From the NCBI GenBank assembly GCA_036873135.1, contig JAPTYO010000045.1:628420-692419 (forward strand): DNA of 64,000 nucleotides, in the 5' to 3' direction. Below, in pieces: positions 10,260 through 23,122 of this stretch. This DNA is from Clarkia xantiana subsp. parviflora (Eukaryota > Streptophyta > Magnoliopsida > Myrtales > Onagraceae). How positions within the stretch are numbered: the first letter of the stretch is position 1; each line of letters opens with the position of its first letter. Both the position numbers and the translations under genes were made by a program. The notes under the pieces are model-generated. The model did not search any database and was not told the origin of the DNA. It saw nothing but the letters and a program-made list of their open reading frames with translations.

Positions 10260-13200
10260 TTGCCTACGCCCGTCCATTCCTTTCAAGCGCCCTTAGACTC
10301 GTTACGCTCTTCGACTGAACTCGTTGGCTCCGCGCTCTATTCGGTCGGAACCCGGTTCGAGAACCTTCTCTCTCTCAACGATTCCCTTCACCAAGTCATC
10401 GCCAGCAATCAGCTCAACTCCCTTGGTGTCAAAGGGCGAGTTCCTTTCTTGTCTTGCCCAAAAACGATCTTTATTCTCATTGGAGAAAGACTCTCCCGCG
10501 GCAAGGTTTTACACATAGGGCCAGCTGCTTTCTTTATCTCGCTTGCCGTTAGTCCGTCTAGCGCCGGCACGGTTGGGGTCCGCCCCGGGGGTTAGACCGC
10601 TTGGGAACTATTTTATAGTCTCGAAGGCAGTCAACGTGTCAGCCATTCTTCTCCCATTATACTTTTGAATCCTTTGCTCTTTTTCCTTCTCTCTTCCAGT
10701 TCTCTCCCTCTACTTTATTTGACAGGGGCGGAGACACTCTCTCAATAACAAGAATCAAGGCGACCGGAGGGAGGTTCTTTCAAATGGTTTGAGCTTGGAA
10801 GCAACCTGCTATCTATCGATAGGCGAGAACAGACTGCTCTTGGCTGCTTCGCCTATCTATTCTATTATGGCCGGCTTGGAGACATCAGAGGAAGACCATC
10901 ATCTCTATCCGGATCATAGCTTCATTCATTCGTTGAACCTTGGGGATAACCAAACGCATTGAGGTCAATCACCACACCACCTCTATCATACATACGACAT
11001 TACATGACGCGAGAGTGCATGGTCAACACAGACCTAAAGCGCCTACGTTCCGCTTGCAGCCAATACAACCACAACCTAACTTGCACGAGATTCAACAACC
11101 GAAGCTACTAGTAGTCCCGAGGGGACGGCATCCTCCTAGTTTAGTTAGCAGTACTGAACAAGCGAGTCATCGGTCCGGGGAAAGAAAAGGACCGCCTTTT
11201 TGAATATATGGAATTTTTTGACTTGGCCTTCGGAACAAAGGTGATTCTGTTCATGCTTCAGACGATCTGGCTAATTATATATACTTCCATCTAATTTTAG
11301 ACTCTTCTTCTATTAGAAGAACCTATAGGCCTGTTTTAGCGCGTTTCCAAAGTAAACCTAACCGGTTACCTTTGGAAACACTACGTTAGACCGGGTGAAG
11401 AATGAAAAAGGTCCGCTAACGCCCACGGGAGTTGATCTTTTTTAGATCAGCAACGAATGTCTTGTATCTATGAAGAAAGATTTGTCCCCGGGTTCAGACC
11501 CTGAATGCCATACCTTGCTGAAGGCGATTCACGAGATAATTGCGCATAGTTCCGTTTGACCGAGATGTGAATGCCCGTGATCTGCTCGGTATAGTGATGG
11601 ATTTCATGGCCGACGTCTAAGCGGCACGAATACGCCGACATGAAAGGAGTTCCCCGCAGAGCATTTTTTCTTTCGTCCGAGGACGTTTTGTTCGATTCCG
11701 GCACTTGCGTTCTGATGCCCGGAACCCTCGCGATTGATTGGGAGAAAGAGCGAAAGCAAGAAAGATGGATTGTTATCCATCGGAAATCGATAGGAATTCC
11801 CCGGGGATGGATTGCCTTCTAATAGATGTTCTGTCTTTCATTATTAACATCCAATCCCATGCGTTTAAGAAAAACGAGCGATTGCTAGTCAGCTTTCATT
11901 TTTTTGAATATTGTCCGGGGCTGAGGCTCTGAAGGCTTTCCAACTTGCTTCAATTAGGGAATAGCGCATCAGGATCAATCATGCGGTTCTGCAGCGTCCT
12001 CCAACTTGCTGTCCGCTCCCCTTCACTTTCTTTGCTGGACGGGAAGATGCGAATCGCGAAGGCCTTCCCACCACGCAAAGTGAAAACCTCGCCGGAGAGA
12101 GAGAAGCGAATTGAAAACAGGCCTAAAATACCATCGCAATCAAAGGTGAAAGCGGGAAAAAGACGACGAAACCCTTTTATCTTTCTTTGTCAGCCGACTT
12201 GAAAGGTGCTCTCAGTGTACCGCCATACGCACCCAGACAGACGACCAATTGTGGCTGGCCCAACAGTTTCCAGAATGCCGTTGTCATGATGTTGATCCGG
12301 CTTCTGCGACTACGGCATCCGTCTAGCTCCGAATATGCGCATTGGAGCTCTTCGCTCGATGTCCCGGGTCGCTCTGTTGTAAACCGCTCTTTCGTCGGGC
12401 GGTGGCTTATTTCTAACACCCCCCTTACTAGATCAAACAAATAAAGCTCCATTGAATGAATCAACTTCTCCCCCCCGGGTCAATGGTTCGGGGAAAGGCG
12501 TCGTTCGAAAACTCGCGTTAGCTCGTTTTGGACCACCTTCTACTTTTGAACCAGTTCTCGACCCCGAGCGTAGCGACCCAAAGTGCCGGCGCACTGGCAG
12601 CTCGTAGTCGCGGCAAACGCACTTTGATTGTTCAATCAAACCAAACATAGGGGCCTTCCAGGAATTGACCAAGCAGGAACCGGGGATCAAAGTTCCATTG
12701 ATTCATCTATCTCAAATAGGGAAAAAACGGAATCAAGAAGGGGTCAGCTGAGCTCGAAAGGGGTAGCCGGTCGTCGGCTAGGAGCTCTGGCCGGCAACGA
12801 AGCTAAAGCTTCATACTGGTCCACTCGCAACTTACACGGCGTTGTTCCAACTCTATGTTGAGTTGAAAAAAGAAAATCCCCTAAGAGTTGAAGAAGACTT
12901 TCAACTATTCCAACAGAAAGGGGCAATTCAAATGCTCCATATATAACCCCCTCTGTCTCGTTCCCGTCCAACTCACCGGGGGATCGAAGAGCGGTTTGCG
13001 CTTTGCGCCCCAGCCCCCAGTTTAGATGCTTAGATACCTGCAACTGAATCTGTAAGCGGCGCAGGGCAGGATGGACGAGAAAAGCGGCGAGAAGAAGACA
13101 AACAGAGGGGGACCTGCTTCTATTGCCTTCCCTTTCTACTTCTAGACTGGTTCGTCGGCGGGACAGCGAGCCAAGATCCGATTCGTCGATTGACGAATCC

Positions 13201-16200
13201 ATGCCATGTAACCCGGCAAAGGAGAAAGAGACGACCTCATACAAGAGGGAGGGGGTCCGAACAGCCTTGTACGTACGCCGCCCACGCGAAGAAGTTCTTC
13301 TTTAATTCCAAAAGGTCAAGCCACCATTCTTTAGTGATGAGCTCTAGCGAACAAAAAAATCTTATGTGTTTTTCCCAGAGAGAAATGTCTTTCCATTAGA
13401 ACAAGTCCGCTGCGAGCCGAGCGAACTACATTACTCAACCGAGCCGAGGCACTATTCACAAAGTGGAACTTTTTACTCTATTTACTAAGAGAATATCAAG
13501 TAAAGGCTCTTCTTCTGTTCTACGAATCTAACAAATCTATACTACTACTAAAGTAAGACTAGGTCTTCTAGAGTGAACTAGCATAGTCATTTTTCTATAT
13601 TTTGTGCTAATTGACTGAACCTCCTTACGCCGGTTCAAAGAAGGCAATAAGAGAGGACTGACGCGTCAGCTTCGAGGGCGCCTTTTCCTGTTGCATTTCT
13701 TTCTCCATCGTTGATCAGGGAAGAACCTAAGGTAAGGGAAAAAACGCTTTCTTACCAATTAGAAGGACGAAAGAAGTCACTGCTCGTCCCGGGAAACGAA
13801 GTACGCTTTCTTTGGTGAGCGAGAAGCAGCCAGGTATAGGAGAAGGGGCGGTGTCGAATCCATGCAGACTATCAATTAGTATAGTTATTCTTGATAGGAT
13901 TACTATATAAAGAGGGAGTGATCACCCATGAGGAAATAGGCATTTAGACAATGCCTGTTAGTTGAAGTTGAAAGGAAGCAATGAAGGAGTTGCTCGACGA
14001 CATTCATCTGTCTTTTCAGTTAACTGAGTCTTTCAAACAAGCTCAAGAATTCAAGCCCTTGTAGCCTTTCTTTGTTGTTAACCTTTGAGGCAAGTCCCGT
14101 TAGTCAAGCCTTTCAATCAAGGAAGCCCGCCTAACATGTTAGTCAAGCCTTGAACTTCTGTGTTAAAGCTAAAGCCTACTGTTCGTTCTAGTCCTGCCTT
14201 CAGAGAAAACGAAACTCAAAGTACAGGTCGGTCACTCTCAGTTGTTGTATCGAAAGATTCTCGCACACGATTCAGTCTGCCACAGAGATGGAGAGCCTGA
14301 CCTTTTAGGTTCGACCTCTCTCTTCCACTTCCCTAAGCTTTAAGGGGGTCATCAATATCTCTCACCGTCAGAACAAAGCATTTACGGCTTTCGCGGCTAA
14401 CTCGGATCTACTACTGATTCACGGAGAGAATCTTTCCATTTCACTGCCTTGAGCGTACTCCACCTTCTAGGGAAAACCTTGTCTATCATCTTTCTTCCTC
14501 TGGCTTGATTCTTTTAGTGAAAACGTGAGCCTCATGGTAAGTCGAGGAAGCATCCTGTTCACCAATCCGATCTTGTTTCAGAAGCTGGTAGAGAGTAGAG
14601 AATCGAATAGGCTCGTTCACATTTGATCGATTCAAACCTGCTGCTTAAAGAGCTGCTTGCTACCACTTTGGTTGTTGATTAGAAGACAATCGCCCAAGAC
14701 AGCTGTGGCATGCCCTGTTTACAGCTGCTTATCCTATTCTGTCTTTCCGTCATCTCAACCTCGCACCTAAGCATCACGTTCCTAGGGACAGAGACATCTG
14801 CGCTCGTTGTCCCTCATAGTACTGCGAGCATGGAACCATCTAACTGCCTACTGGCAAGCTTCAACTTCAAAGTCACCTGATTTGGCACCAGCCAAAGGAG
14901 TAGGAGCAGCAGCTGGGGAACCACCATAACCATCCATGGGAGTCAGAATAGCAGCAGAAGTCGTAGTAGGAGCATGGGCACTGGGAAAAGATTCAAGCGA
15001 GACCGCTCTTGTAAGAAAGGAGTAGGCAAGCCTTAGTGGGGACCATCCATACCTCGTTGCCCGAGACTTTTTACCCTAGGAGCGCACCACGGGATGCTTT
15101 GTGAACAGCCCCCTCCGCAGGTCCCGCTGCTGTTATATGAGTTGCCCCCCTCTGTTCAATACCGATACCTGTCAGATTCCATAGCTGAAGAATCTCTTGG
15201 GGAGGCCTTATCCCCGAGATTGGGGGGAGTCTTTGAGTCGGCGCTTCCATAACATAAAGCTGAGTAGATAGCACACATAATGGTTTGCCAGGAGCAAAGC
15301 TCATAGCTCAGCTAACAGAGTCAGGTCCGGCCCTTGACTTGAGAATATCTATTCACATTGTCTTGCTGATTGACTGAAGCGGGAAGAACTTCCTGATGGT
15401 TACGAGCTTTCTTATCAAGGAAGCAAGCCAATCCACGTAGGTCTTGATCCGATGTGGACTAAAAAGTCGATGTAGATATACCACACAAAGACGCGTAGAC
15501 CAAGTGCCAACCTTACGTCGACCACTTAGCCAGCTTGGAACTTTGTAGACCAAGTGTTAGCTCTGCAGGGGCTTGGCTAACTTCATCTTACGTAGATCGA
15601 ATGCCCATCTTGCATGGTGTTGGCTCAACACTTAGTGAGCTCGAGTTAACAGCACCGTCAATCCATTATGAACACACGCAAGGACCTACCAAAATGGATT
15701 CATAATGAATGTCTAATCAGAGAAAGGGCTGTTTAGTCAACAATCATGACCATGGGAACATTTGTTCGCTTTCTAGGTACCCCCGGATATACTAGTCATC
15801 GCCTTTGAGCTGGGAAAAGCCTCACAGCCTGGAGTCGGCTATTCCTGATTCAGCAAAGGAAAGAAGCCTTGATCCCAAGACTCGCTGCGGATTGGATTCT
15901 TCCATTTATCCGGACTGACTCTAATCGTGATTTTGACTCTATTATGTTACCTCCCTCTTTCGCATATCTTCACTACGGTATGTTCCTTTCGAAGAAAGGT
16001 CTTTTGCGCTTCTGTTTTTTCTTCTTTCTCCTTTTTGACATTTTCGATAAAGGTAAATGCTATTTGCTAGTTTTCCAGAGGAAGGGGAACGATCGGCCGA
16101 TCGATACCGTATCTTATGGAAAGAGGAACAAGAGAAGAGCGAAGCCCTACATCGCTGTCTGCCGGAGTATTGAGAATGTGGTATTGCTTTACGCGGTCTC

Positions 16201-16368
16201 AGTCTCAGTAGGAGTACCTTGCTCCGATATGAGTTGAGAAGTTTCCGGGGAAGTCCCCTAGTTGGCTAGTCCGGTTCCATAGTGATTTCGTCTGCTTTTG
16301 GAAGTTGGAACTCCCTAGGGACAAAGAAAGTGACTTCGGAGTTTTGAATTCTCAGAACCTCCTTCGAA
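10260..16368. other. Long spacer, no assignable genes
   Basis: Six kilobases without a recognisable gene. The longest open frame, 12744-13244 on the minus strand (166 codons), has no family resemblance I can name, lacks membrane segments and is Arg/Ser/Leu-rich; I regard it as chance. Another open frame, 15869-16237 on the plus strand (122 codons), is likewise unassigned. The 33-nt repeat copy at 13481-13513 is the clearest structured item. Confidence 0.6.
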
Positions 16369-18100
16369 TTACAGAACTTGAGGGGGTCTCAAAGGCATCT
16401 CTCTTCGAGCGGCAGTGCAAGCTCGGATGGTGTTAGCGCTGGCAGAAGGTCCTGGATTAGTTTGTACTGGTGGTTGTCTCTGAGTAGTGACTTGTCCCCC
16501 TTGATGTTGTGGCATTGGATTAGTATGGATCCCTAAATTAGTAGCTTCAGTGACATTGGCGGCTTTAAGGTATGCCTTAACTTCGTTCCAATTGATACGA
16601 TTTTCATCATTCATGTCATAGATGACATCACGCAAAGTATGAAACTCTTCGATGGCCCGCGTATCGGTGAAATAGAAAGCATTTTGAATAGTCGAGACCA
16701 GGAGGCCCGGGGAGTGGTTTATCTCTGGGCAGAGAAATGGCTTTCCAGGCAAGAAGGATGGAAAATAGGGTAGGGGTAATGGCGGGTAGTGAGCTATATT
16801 GGGTCCCCAGGCGATCCTCCCGGTAAGCTGAGGATCATAATTGGCCGGAGGCGCTGCGTTCTTAGTTGCGGGTCTGGGCGGAGCTTGCGCTGGGTTTTGC
16901 GCTTGCGATTGGGTAGGAGGCTTTTGAGGTTTTTGAGTGGGTTGGGGGACGGCCCCGGCCCCCTGGATGGCTTGCTGATTCCGGGTGCTCTGTTGTCTCT
17001 ATGCAGTCTGCTGTGCTTGAACCGCATTTGATCTGGAGTGATGGTAACCTCTTGAGTTGGCTGCTGGGTCCTTTGGGTATTCTTCGGCTTGCCTTCTCCC
17101 CCATTAGAACTCTTCCTAAGGAAAGTGATAGACCCCTCTTTTATACTCCTCTGCATGCGGGCAGCTCGTTCAAACAGTTGAGGGAATGTTCGGCAATCTC
17201 CCAGCACCATCGCTTCCTTGATGGGCCCATGCAGGTTATCGATAACCATCTGTACTGCATCAAACTCTTTTATGTTCTATTTTGCTTTAGCTGCAAAATT
17301 CCTCAAAAGGTTCAATGTAATTAATTAAAAACCGGGCTGCATTTTTTCATTCACCAGATCACAGAGATTGGGGGATGTTCCGCCTGGTGCAACTACTAGC
17401 TGGTGAATCTGTCAATCACATCGTCAAAACTACGTAGAGCATCAAGGGGGAGAGATGAGTTCCACTTGAGTGCTTCCCCTTCGTTTGACTTATGAGAAAG
17501 GTGGATCAATAAGCCAGACTGGGAATCAAGGCCTCGGCAATCCCCACAGAAGGACAGCAAGTGATGATATGGGTCGCCGACCCCATTGTATTTACTAAAC
17601 TTAGGTATCTTGAACCCTTCCGGCAGAGCTACATCTGGATGTCGGCAAAAATCCTGGAATCGTAGTTTCCTCCCGTATGGGTCTGCTCTACTGCAGCTTG
17701 TATCATTGCCTCAATCTCCATCTTTCCGAGAGGCTTCTCCATGGGGACCACAGAGCGATCATAGTCTAACTCTTCAAGAGGAGATGAATAAGCAAATCGC
17801 TTTCAAGGCCTCTCGGATTGCCCATTCATGAAATAAAATAAGGTGAAGGAGCGTAGCCACTCGACCAGAGGGAGAGGAGTGAAAAGCATCCGTAGATACG
17901 GCTCATCCATGATTGGGAATCGGAATGTGGGTACTTGACTGGATGCCCCTCCATTGATCTTGGCTTGCTTCATTGCATTCATGAATTCTTTGTTTGATTC
18001 TTCGGGCTTCTTCCTCTTCCGCTTTTCCCCATATTACTAATAAGAATGTTGGGGCAGGCAATCGGTCAAAGGTATCCCCAAGTCGGAATTCCGGCAAACA
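16369..18100 (-). pseudogene. Decayed Ty3/gypsy retrotransposon gag fragment of nuclear origin
   Basis: On the minus strand, from about 17640 downwards, the translation contains GFKIPKFSKYNGVGDP, then GEALKWNSSLPLDALRSFDD. This is the capsid (gag) signature of plant Ty3/gypsy elements. It stops and then resumes near 17330-17250 as FAAKAK...IKEFDAVQMVIDNLHG, and continues as FPQLFERAARMQ. A Pro/Gln/Arg-rich tail follows to 16369. Several stops and frameshifts break it, so it is not active. Such pieces reach plant mitochondria by transfer of nuclear DNA. The outer ends are approximate, and I see no LTR or pol domain joined to it. Confidence 0.75.
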
Positions 18101-19074
18101 CCAAGAAGGTTACATTCTTAACACAAAGAAAGCGCCGGCTTTTAGGGAATCTTTCAAAAATTTTGATGCACGATTTACTGGCCTTGTCTTCCTTTCTTGG
18201 GAGTTAAGCGATGAGTTGGGTAAGCTTCCTAAGGGTATGGCTTCTCCGGGGCGACTAAGGACACACCCAACCAAACGATCGGTAAAACGGGTATCTTTTG
18301 GTACAATCTCCCTCCGCCGGTCCCGTACGGTTGTTTTCAAAAAGTTGTGTAATAAAAAAAAAAAAGCATTCTATGAACGAATTCCTTCATAGCCTTCATA
18401 GATAGAGTAGAGTAGAGAGAATTGGGAGTAAGCTGTAGGTATTAAGTTCTGAAACCTTAGTTCCTGTCTATCTCTATCTATCAAAATAGACCCTTTTTGA
18501 AGCGGCGAAAGAGAAGTCCAGTATTTAGAACTCGATTCGGAAAATTCACATACAACAAATAGTTGGGATGAGGCTTGAGTCTACTTGAGATTAGAGTTTT
18601 ACAAAAGTCGAGTAGAAAGAAGACTCAAGCCTCAATTCGAAGACGACAGCCCTAGCTGCCTTTACGAAGATTTCCCTTCTTTGCTTCTTTTGTTTGAAAT
18701 AGGACCGGGCCGGTGAGTTTCCGGTTGTAAAAGAAAGAAACAGCCGGGGTGGGGGATTGTCCTCCTCACTGACCCCAAAGAAGGCGGCTCTGTCGCTAAG
18801 CAGGCCGGCAGAGAGGGCACCAAATGCCTAAACAAGACAAAAAGAAAGAAACTATATGCTTAACACAAACTTGCAGGTCATCCCTCTAGCACACGGCCCT
18901 ACACACCGGGGACGAAGCGTAGAGGTTACTTTATCTAAAGGCAGGGGTGAGCTTTCTCACTATACAATGACCAGAAGGACCAACGACGATGAAATGAAGG
19001 AGGAGAAGGAGGAGGAGTAGGAGCTAGCTAACATTGAAGTAGGGGCGGAATCGAAGCGAAGAAATTCTGAGTTC
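18101..19074. other. Spacer upstream of rps19
   Basis: No gene is assigned. An open frame at 17994-18392 (+) is Lys/Arg/Ser-rich and resembles no family I recognise. In the ancestral order rpl2 precedes rps19; I see no rpl2 sequence here, consistent with an rpl2 scrap being found at 58.8 kb instead. Confidence 0.6.
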
Positions 19075-19359
19075 ATGCCACGACGATCTATATGGAAGGG
19101 GAGTTTTGTTGATGCATTCCTGTTGAGAATGAAGAAGAAGAGAGATCTTCTTTTGAACAGGAAAATTTGGTCACGTAGATCTTCTATTTTGCCGGAATTC
19201 GTTAATTGCTCCGTACGAATTTACAATGGAAAAACTCCTGTTCGTTGTAAGATCACTGAAGAAAAGGTTGGTCATCAATTTGGAGAGTTTGCTTTTACAC
19301 GGAAACGCAGACGTTCGAGAACAAATATTGGATCGGGAAGAAAAAGGGGCAAAAAGTAA
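19075..19359 (+). CDS. rps19: Ribosomal protein S19
   Basis: This encodes a 94-residue small-subunit protein that binds 18S (16S-like) rRNA in the head of the mitochondrial ribosome. The start [15 protein letters not shown] and the core [14 protein letters not shown] are those of plant mitochondrial RPS19, and the length is normal for the family. It is the first gene of a rps19-rps3-rpl16 cluster that continues the bacterial S10 operon order. The stop is only 13 nt from the rps3 start, so co-transcription is likely. No internal stop or frameshift is present. Confidence 0.93.
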   Translation: MPRRSIWKGSFVDAFLLRMKKKRDLLLNRKIWSRRSSILPEFVNCSVRIYNGKTPVRCKITEEKVGHQFGEFAFTRKRRRSRTNIGSGRKRGKK

Positions 19360-19372
19360 AGTCTAAGCGCAT

Positions 19373-19446
19373 ATGGCACGAAAAGTCAATCCTATTTCGG
19401 TAAGACTTGATCTGAATCGTAGTTCAGATTCAAGTTGGTTCAGTGA
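19373..19446 (+). CDS. rps3: Ribosomal protein S3, exon 1
   Basis: The 74-nt first exon starts ATGGCACGAAAAGTC and encodes [16 protein letters not shown], the conserved RPS3 N-terminus. It ends after GA, and the intron begins GGGCGACC. The exon length and split position are those of the ancient rps3 intron shared by most seed plants. Joining to exon 2 at 21100 gives a GAT codon followed by [11 protein letters not shown]. The mature protein would be 550 residues. Confidence 0.95.
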
Positions 19447-21099
19447 GGGCGACCGCGAAAGTCACCGAATGGGTCAGTCTTTTCCTTCAGTTTGTCCTAT
19501 ATTTTGAATAGTTAAGCGTGGGAGGACGTTGCAGATGTCCGGGACGGACACGACTTCTTCTAACACTAGAAAACCACTGGGAGACACCCGGGACCAGAGC
19601 ATGTCGTGAAAGAAGCACACTGGGCGGGCGTGCTTCGACCGTGTCTCCGGGGCACAGTTGAATGTAGATATCATGAACGCGAGGTGCAGGATACCAGGCC
19701 GAGAAACCCGGGCAACCACTCCCCTATGTGCCGATCGCTAGCGCATCCAGGGCCCCGGCGCCCAGCTCAGCTGGAGAGGCCTAGCCTGATCTGAGAAGTG
19801 CTAATTCGGTTCGGATAGACTTCATTCAAGAACGCCGCCGCCCCTCTCCAATTAGTCGAGCTTCTCCGCCCCTGGAATCAATAAGAAAACAAGTGCTAAC
19901 TTGAAGATCAGTGAATAAAGCGAAAGGAAAGAAGAGACGTTTCTCGCTCGGCCCCTAAAGCGCACTATGCTCCGCTTCAACTTAGGAGAGTTTTCGGTGG
20001 AACCGGTGAACCACGCGAGCTGGTTAGGTGCGTGGGGCAGAGGGCTCTTAGTACCTGCTAGCGCAGCTATGCAGTGGAAGGGAAGGAGCCTAAATCGACC
20101 TCCTTCTTTTCTTTTTTTTTTCTTTGAAAAAAAAGCAGTACAAAGAGATTAGACTCTCGAATGAGACTAAGCAGCCACCGACCGTTCCGACGCGCCCCTG
20201 ACCTATTTTGATGTTGACCGAAAAGCTATCTAAAGGGCGAGCCTTGTTGTTGTTGTAAAACAAATGATAGAATGGAAAATGTTGAAGAACCACTAGTAGG
20301 GATATGGATGGAGTCTTGCTCAGTAAAGAGAGTTATAGATTCGTAGAAAAGGAGAAGAGCCTTTACTTGAGATTCTCTCCGTAAAGGCGCCTTAGCCTAT
20401 CTATAGTCTTAGGCCAGGCCCGGCGCTTGCTCGAACGCGCTAACTCAATAAGTTTAGGCTTTTGTTTCAGGGTGCGCGGGTTTTTATTAGGGCCTTTCCT
20501 TTCAAATGACAACAGCCTCTTCCTGCTGCGAGGGCCTTGCACGAAACCATAGTGCCCCCCGTCCGATCAAGTACCAGTTGCTTCGCTGTTAGGCCCACTT
20601 AGGTTAGGGGGGCATTGCCCCTCAGTTCTTACCAACCTCCGGTGTGTAATCGACATCTTGCTAGCTTCAACTCGGTTGAATAATAAGCATAGCTTACCTC
20701 TGATGTCCATTTTTATTATTCATTTAGGGCGCGCGGCCGGTGCCTCCTTTCTCAAACCAGAACAAGTCTGAACGTTAGGGAAGATAAGGGAAGACCACCT
20801 GAGCGAATCGACCGAGGGGACTTGACTTATCCAAACCGAAGGATAGCGGCAACAAGCGTTGCCTATCACGAGCAGCGTCGCTGCTTGACCGGCGGGGAGG
20901 AGCATCTCAAAGTATGGGGCAAAGGATCAAGCGCTTTGACTTTGTCCCCCAGGATCCACCACAGGTTGGGTTTGAGAGCCGTGTGATGGGTGACTATCCA
21001 GCACGGTTCGGAGAGCACTTATAGTCTGCGCTGCTGAATGGAAGCCCCCCTATCAAGCAAGAAAGAAGCGGCTCTTCCCACGGCGACCATTGACTCTAT
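19447..21099 (+). other. rps3: rps3 intron 1 (group II)
   Basis: This 1653-nt group II intron has a GGGCG 5' end, a canonical 34-nt domain V at 20976-21009 (GAGCCGTGTGATGGG...CACGGTTC) and a 3' end GACTCTAT. It contains copies of two short repeats also found elsewhere: an inverted one at 20354-20378 and a direct one at 20397-20444. No maturase ORF is seen. Confidence 0.9.
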
Positions 21100-22678
21100 T
21101 TATTATTATGGTAAATCAGTCTATCAAGATGTCAATCTTAGATCTTATTTCGGTTCGATACGTCCACCTACGAGACTCACCTTTGGCTTTCGTCTCGGTA
21201 GGTGTATTATTCTACATTTTCCCAAAAGAACATTTATTCATTTCTTTCTTCCCCGTCGACCACGACGACTGAAACGAGGCAAAAAATCCAGACCCGGAAA
21301 GGAGAAGGCCCGGTGGTGGGCATTTGGGAAAGTCGGGCCGATCGGGTGTCTTCATTCAAGCGATGATACAGAAGAAGAACGAAACGAAGTGAGAGGCCGG
21401 GGGGCAGGGAAAAGAGTCGAGTCGATCAGGCTCGACGACCGGGAGAAGCAAAACGAAATCCGGATTTGGCCGAAAAAGAAGCAAGGCTATGGATACCATG
21501 ACCGATCACCATCGATAAAGAAGAATCTTTCTAAATCACTTCGGGTCAGCGGGGCCTTCAAGCATCCGAAATACGCCGGGGTTGTAAATGACATAGCCTT
21601 CCTGATAGAAAATGACGACTCCTTCAGAAAAACGAAGTTATTCAAGTTATTTTTCCCAAAGAAGTCCCGCTCCGACGGCCCGACGAGTCATCTACTTAAA
21701 AGGACCCTCCCTGCGGTGCGTCCCTCCTTGAATTATTCGGTCATGCAATACTATTTGAATACAAAGAACCAAATGCATTTCGACCCCCTCGTAGTTCTCA
21801 ATCATTTCGTGGCACCGGGCGTGGCTGAACCATCTACGATGGGGGGAGCGAATGCACAGGGAAGAAGCAACGAGTTGAGAATACGTTCTCGCATCGCTTT
21901 TTTTGTAGAAAGCTCGACTAGCGAGAAAAAGGGTTTGGACGAAGCCAAAAAGAGGTTGACCCACTTCATTCGCCAAGAGAATGATCTTCGCTTCGCTGGA
22001 AGAACAAAAACCACCATCTCGCTCTTTCCTTTCTTCGGTGCTACCTTTTTATTTCCCAGGGATGGGGTTGGGGTGTATAAGCACCTTTTTTTTGAGGATG
22101 CCCGGGAACAACTCCTAGGTCAATTAAGGATCAAATGTTGGAAGCTCATGGGTAAGGATAAGGTAATGGAATTGATAGAGAAATTCATAGACCTAGGTGG
22201 GATAGGAGAATTGATAAAGGGAATAGAGATGATGATAGAGATCATACTGAGAAACAGAATAATTCCGTACGGGTACAACTCTTATTTGAACGAAGTGAAA
22301 AAAATGCGATCTTTGTTGTCTAATAGAACAAAGACGAATACCATAATTGAGTCGGTCAAGATAAAATCTGTTTATCAAAGTGCTTCTCCGATTGCTCAAG
22401 ACATCTCTTTTCAACCGAGGAACAAAAGAAGATCATTTCGTTCTATTTTTAGTCAAATTGTGAAGGATATTCCATTAGTAATGAAAAAAGGGGTTGAGGG
22501 GATCCGTATATGTTGTTCAGGTCGATCAAAAGGTGCAGAAATAGCTAGAACTGAATGCGGAAAGTATGGAAAAACATCTCGTAATGTATTTCACCAGAAA
22601 ATCGATTATGCTCCTGCGGAAGTATCTACTCGTTACGGAATCTTAGGTGTCAAAGTGTGGATTTCTTATAGTAAGTAA
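21100..22678 (+). CDS. rps3: Ribosomal protein S3, exon 2
   Basis: This 1579-nt exon carries the bulk of RPS3, the mRNA-entry-tunnel protein of the small subunit. Signature stretches include [20 protein letters not shown] near the N-terminus, [19 protein letters not shown] in the middle, and [14 protein letters not shown] with [10 protein letters not shown] at the end (the KH and C-terminal S3 domains). The long charged insertion between them is usual for plant mitochondrial RPS3. The frame is open throughout. The stop at 22676-22678 lies just 9 nt before the rpl16 GTG and in the same frame, unlike the overlapping rps3-rpl16 arrangement annotated in many plants. Confidence 0.96.
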
Positions 22679-22687
22679 AAAAAAGGA

Positions 22688-23122
22688 GTGCTATATCCGA
22701 AACGTACGAAATATAGTAAATATCGTAAAGGCAGATGTAGTAGGGGTTGCGAACCGGACGGTACACAACTTAGTTTTGGAAGATATGGCACTAAAAGTTG
22801 TAGAGCTGGTCGTCTTTCATATCGAGCCATTGAAGCAGCGCGTCGTGCTACAATCGGACAATTCCATCGTGCTATGAGCGGACAATCCCGAAGAAATGGG
22901 AAGATATGGGTAAGAGTTCTCGCAGATCTCCCTATTACCGGGAAACCTACAGAAGTAAGAATGGGAAGAGGAAAAGGAAATCCTACGGGTTGGATTGCTC
23001 GTGTGTCCACGGGACAAATCCTATTTGAAATGGATGGTGTGAGTTTGTCAAATGCTCGACAAGCCGCTACATTAGCGGCGCATAAACCATGTTCGTCAAC
23101 CAAGTTTGTTCAGTGGTCGTAA
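22688..23122 (+). CDS. rpl16: Ribosomal protein L16, GTG start
   Basis: This encodes RPL16 of the large mitochondrial ribosomal subunit, located near the peptidyl-transferase centre. The translation runs (M)LYPKRTKYSKYRKGRCSRG to TKFVQWS, 144 residues, and is uninterrupted. The start is chosen as GTG at 22688: the same frame holds the rps3 stop TAA 12 nt upstream with no ATG between, so no upstream start is possible. A GUG start has been proposed for plant mitochondrial rpl16 before. It would be read from the rps19-rps3-rpl16 transcript. Confidence 0.93.
   Translation: MLYPKRTKYSKYRKGRCSRGCEPDGTQLSFGRYGTKSCRAGRLSYRAIEAARRATIGQFHRAMSGQSRRNGKIWVRVLADLPITGKPTEVRMGRGKGNPTGWIARVSTGQILFEMDGVSLSNARQAATLAAHKPCSSTKFVQWS

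Noticed and set aside
12744..13244. 166-codon open frame on the minus strand
   Set aside because: No family resemblance, no membrane or domain pattern and Arg/Ser-rich composition; likely chance in GC-richer spacer.
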